A stretch of DNA of 18,523 nt from Lachnospiraceae bacterium. Lineage in GTDB: Bacteria; Bacillota_A; Clostridia; Lachnospirales; Lachnospiraceae. Made by a program: the position numbers and the translations under genes. Each line of letters begins with the position of its first letter. Position 1 is the first letter of the stretch. The notes beneath the pieces are model-generated. The model was not told where the DNA came from, searched no databases, and saw only the letters and a program-made list of their open reading frames with translations. Below, piece after piece: positions 16,389 to 18,523 of the stretch. The stretch spans positions 1 to 18,523 of the forward strand of contig JAGBNT010000041.1 in assembly GCA_017634255.1 (NCBI GenBank), read 5' to 3'.

Positions 16389-17521
16389 AAAACTATGAGC
16401 TTTTAACAAAAGACGGAAGGGCAAAGAGGGGGCGTTTTACCACAGTTCATGGAACTGTGGAGACGCCGCTTTTTATGAACGTAGGTACAGTCGGAGCGAT
16501 AAAGGGGGCTGTCAGCACAGCAGACCTCGAGGAGATAGGTACCCAGGTGGAGCTTTCGAATACCTATCACCTGCATGTACGAACCGGCGATGAGACCATT
16601 AAAAGGCTTGGGGGACTGCATAAATTTATGGGCTGGGACCGTCCGATACTCACGGATTCCGGCGGCTTTCAGGTATTTTCCCTTGCCAAGCTAAGACAGA
16701 TAAAGGAAGAGGGAGTATCCTTTCGCTCTCATATAGACGGGCATGCCATATTCATGGGACCCGAGCAGAGCATGCAGATCCAGTCCAATCTGGGCTCTAC
16801 GATAGCCATGGCTTTCGATGAATGTCCGAATGCGAAGGCGGACAGAAGCTATGTGCAGCCCTCGGTGGAGCGCACGACCCGCTGGCTTAAGCGCTGCATA
16901 GACGAGCTTAACAGGTTAAACAGCCTGCCTGATACGATAAATCCTTCCCAGCTCCTTTTCGGAATAAATCAGGGTGCGGTTTTTGAAGATATAAGAATAG
17001 AGCAGGCGAAGGAGATAGCCGAGCTGGATCTTCCGGGCTATGCCATAGGAGGACTTGCCGTAGGGGAGACCCACGAGGAGATGTATCACATCCTGGATGT
17101 GACGGTTCCCTGGCTGCCTGAGGACAGACCCACTTATTTAATGGGAGTGGGAACTCCGGAAAATATAGTTGAGGCGGTATACCGGGGAGTGGATTTTTTT
17201 GACTGCGTCTATCCCTCAAGAAATGCCCGCCACGGTCATGTCTACACCCATTACGGCAGGCTCAATATGATGAACGCCCGTTTTGAACTGGAGGATAAGC
17301 CTCTCGAGGAGGGCTGCGGCTGCCCTGCCTGCAGACGATATTCAAGGGCATATATCCACCATCTTATGAAGGCAAAGGAAATGCTTGGAATGAGGCTTTG
17401 TACCCTGCATAATCTATGGTTTTACAACCACCTTATGGAGGAGATAAGGGCTGCAATAGATGCTCATGAGTACGAGAGCTTCAGGAAGGATTTTATTGAC
17501 AGGCTCCACAGTGAAGCATAA
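16385..17521 (+). CDS. tgt: tRNA-guanine(34) transglycosylase
   Basis: The 378-residue enzyme exchanges guanine 34 of GUN-anticodon tRNAs for the queuosine precursor preQ1 or, in some gut Clostridia, queuine. The residues are all present: D91 in DSGGFQVFS (general base), the nucleophile D273 in FFDCVYPSRNARHG, the base-pocket segments MAFDECP and GGLAVGE, and the zinc site C311/C313/C316/H342. These line up at a constant offset of seven with the Zymomonas enzyme. The pocket residues Cys147 and Val226 are of the bacterial, not the eukaryotic, type. The start is a TTG that overlaps the vanY TGA (TTGA, 16385-16388), with GGTGGA just upstream, so it is translationally coupled. No queA lies beside it. 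yajC follows, as in many bacteria. Confidence 0.95.
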   Translation: MKNYELLTKDGRAKRGRFTTVHGTVETPLFMNVGTVGAIKGAVSTADLEEIGTQVELSNTYHLHVRTGDETIKRLGGLHKFMGWDRPILTDSGGFQVFSLAKLRQIKEEGVSFRSHIDGHAIFMGPEQSMQIQSNLGSTIAMAFDECPNAKADRSYVQPSVERTTRWLKRCIDELNRLNSLPDTINPSQLLFGINQGAVFEDIRIEQAKEIAELDLPGYAIGGLAVGETHEEMYHILDVTVPWLPEDRPTYLMGVGTPENIVEAVYRGVDFFDCVYPSRNARHGHVYTHYGRLNMMNARFELEDKPLEEGCGCPACRRYSRAYIHHLMKAKEMLGMRLCTLHNLWFYNHLMEEIRAAIDAHEYESFRKDFIDRLHSEA

Positions 17522-17547
17522 TATAGGGGAGTATGGTCTTTAGGTGT

Positions 17548-17570
17548 AAGCGGTGCAAAGGTGCCGTTTT
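17548..17570 (+). terminator. Weak hairpin with T-run between tgt and yajC
   Basis: A nine-pair stem (17548-17556 with 17561-17569) contains three G-T pairs and a four-base loop, and ends in TTTT. It may attenuate transcription between tgt and yajC. No promoter for yajC is convincing, so some readthrough is expected. Confidence 0.35.
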
Positions 17571-17619
17571 CACTGTAACTTTTTAACTGACCGGTATAAG
17601 TTTTTTTAGGAGGAATGAT

Positions 17620-17997
17620 ATGAAAGGTATACTTACAGCTGCCGCAGCAGGCGGCAACAACGGCTCTGGAATGGTTATGATAGTTTTATACATCGTGGTC
17701 ATAGGAGCCTTTTTCTATTTTACCATGATAAGGCCCCAGAAAAAGGAGCAGAACAGGGTTAAGACGATGCTCGACACCCTCGCTGTAGGAGACAGCGTTC
17801 TTACTACGAGCGGCTTTTACGGAATAGTCATCGATGTTAACGAGGATACGGTCATAGTTGAATTTGGCAACAACAAGAACTGCCGTATTCCGATGCAGAA
17901 AGCGGCTATCACGCAGATAGAGAAGCCGGACGGTTCCTCTTCGCTGGATACAGAGAAGAAGGGCAAGAAGGAAGAAAAGGGCAAGGAAGATAAGTGA
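17620..17997 (+). CDS. yajC: Preprotein translocase subunit YajC
   Basis: The 125-residue protein has one membrane helix near the N-terminus (MVMIVLYIVVIGAFFYFTM, about 19-37) followed by the YajC hallmark IRPQKKEQ. A small cytoplasmic domain follows with MLDTLAVGDSVLTTSGFYG and a charged Lys/Glu-rich tail. YajC associates with SecD, SecF and YidC at the SecYEG translocon and is not essential. It sits downstream of tgt, the common bacterial arrangement, but secD/secF do not follow here: leuB starts on its stop codon (TGATG). A strong AGGAGG lies six bases before the ATG, and a 98-base gap separates it from tgt. Confidence 0.93.
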   Translation: MKGILTAAAAGGNNGSGMVMIVLYIVVIGAFFYFTMIRPQKKEQNRVKTMLDTLAVGDSVLTTSGFYGIVIDVNEDTVIVEFGNNKNCRIPMQKAAITQIEKPDGSSSLDTEKKGKKEEKGKEDK

Positions 17998-18523
17998 TGG
18001 CATTTAAGATTGGTGTGATCCCCGGAGACGGGATAGGTCCGGAGGTTGTCGCAGAGGCCAGAAGGGTGCTCGATGCCGCCGGAGAAAAGTTCGGTCAGAA
18101 ATTCGAATATACCGAAATAGATATGGGAGGCTGTTCCATAGATAAGTATGGTGTGCCCCTGACTGACGAAGCTATAGCTGCGGCAAAGGCGTCGGATGCG
18201 GTGCTTATGGGTTCGATAGGCGGGAATACCGCAACCTCGCCCTGGTATAAGCTTCCGCCGAATAAGCGCCCTGAAGCGGGGCTCTTAAAGATACGAAAGG
18301 AGCTAGGGCTCTTTGCGAACCTGCGCCCCTCCGTACTTTATAAGGAATTAAAGAGCGCCTGTCCCCTAAGGGAGGAGACGGCTGATGCTCTCTTTGATTT
18401 TATAATTGTGCGCGAGCTGACCGGAGGTCTCTATTTCGGAGAAAGATATACGAAGGAGATCGACGGTGTCAGGACGGCTGTAGACACCCTAAGCTATAAC
18501 GAGAAGGAGATACGAAGAGTCTC
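17997..18523 (+). CDS. leuB: 3-Isopropylmalate dehydrogenase (3' end outside window)
   Basis: The first 175 codons are visible and the gene runs off the right edge. The start MAFKIGVIPGDGIGPEV is the canonical opening of the isopropylmalate/isocitrate dehydrogenase family, and AVLMGSIGG, GLLKIRKELGLFANLRP and VRELTGGLYFGE are LeuB substrate and cofactor segments, including the substrate-binding arginines. The enzyme oxidises and decarboxylates 3-isopropylmalate to 2-oxoisocaproate in leucine synthesis, with NAD. The ATG overlaps the yajC TGA by one base (TGATG), so initiation is probably coupled to yajC. Tartrate or homoisocitrate dehydrogenase paralogues are less likely given the strong LeuB pattern. 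leuC and leuD are not in the window; ilvD or leu genes might follow. Confidence 0.93.
   Translation, partial: MAFKIGVIPGDGIGPEVVAEARRVLDAAGEKFGQKFEYTEIDMGGCSIDKYGVPLTDEAIAAAKASDAVLMGSIGGNTATSPWYKLPPNKRPEAGLLKIRKELGLFANLRPSVLYKELKSACPLREETADALFDFIIVRELTGGLYFGERYTKEIDGVRTAVDTLSYNEKEIRRV

Noticed and set aside
17572..17600. TATAAG (17595-17600) as a promoter for yajC
   Set aside because: The predicted start of transcription would fall at the SD and the -35 position is poor.

Overview
The window looks like chromosomal DNA of an anaerobic Firmicute, most likely a member of the Clostridia close to Lachnospiraceae. I base this on strong Shine-Dalgarno (SD) sequences, TTG starts, heavy use of AGG/AGA and ATA codons, an [FeFe]-hydrogenase-type sensor, DUF5662, a YerB-like DUF3048 secreted protein and the tgt-yajC pair. 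The genus assignment is inference. I found no tRNA, rRNA, insertion sequence, phage gene or CRISPR array.

Region 1 (1-5108) is a signalling region. A FIST-domain sensor gene runs leftward off the window edge. A large hybrid histidine kinase (2199-5108) runs rightward; its sensory half is an [FeFe]-hydrogenase H-cluster domain with three further iron-sulphur motifs. Between them lies a wrecked ABC exporter locus (about 985-2113): a frameshifted start remnant, a partial membrane domain, and a partial ATPase domain in another frame that lacks Walker A. A GC-rich, hairpin-forming stretch precedes the wreck.

Region 2 (5235-11013) is a run of tightly packed rightward genes, probably one or two operons: a GH13/CBM48 debranching-enzyme homologue that has lost all its catalytic residues, a TraX-family membrane protein, a DUF5662 protein, tryptophanyl-tRNA synthetase (trpS), a HypA-like nickel chaperone, a UPF0303 (GlcG/HbpS-fold) protein and an unknown six-helix membrane protein. 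Several junctions overlap or abut, which suggests translational coupling.

Region 3 (11023-13007) is a single leftward gene for a secreted DUF3048 protein with its own promoter and intrinsic terminator.

Region 4 (13031-18523) is a rightward housekeeping operon: chorismate synthase (aroC), a 6-phosphogluconolactonase-type beta-propeller, a membrane-anchored VanY-type D,D-carboxypeptidase, tRNA-guanine transglycosylase (tgt), YajC, and the first 175 codons of 3-isopropylmalate dehydrogenase (leuB). The aroC leader carries a hairpin and an 11-base direct repeat.

The most unusual items are the hydrogenase-like sensor kinase, whose proton-relay cysteine is replaced by proline; the apparently dead GH13 enzyme kept intact in an operon; and the relic with a structured leader between the two sensor genes.
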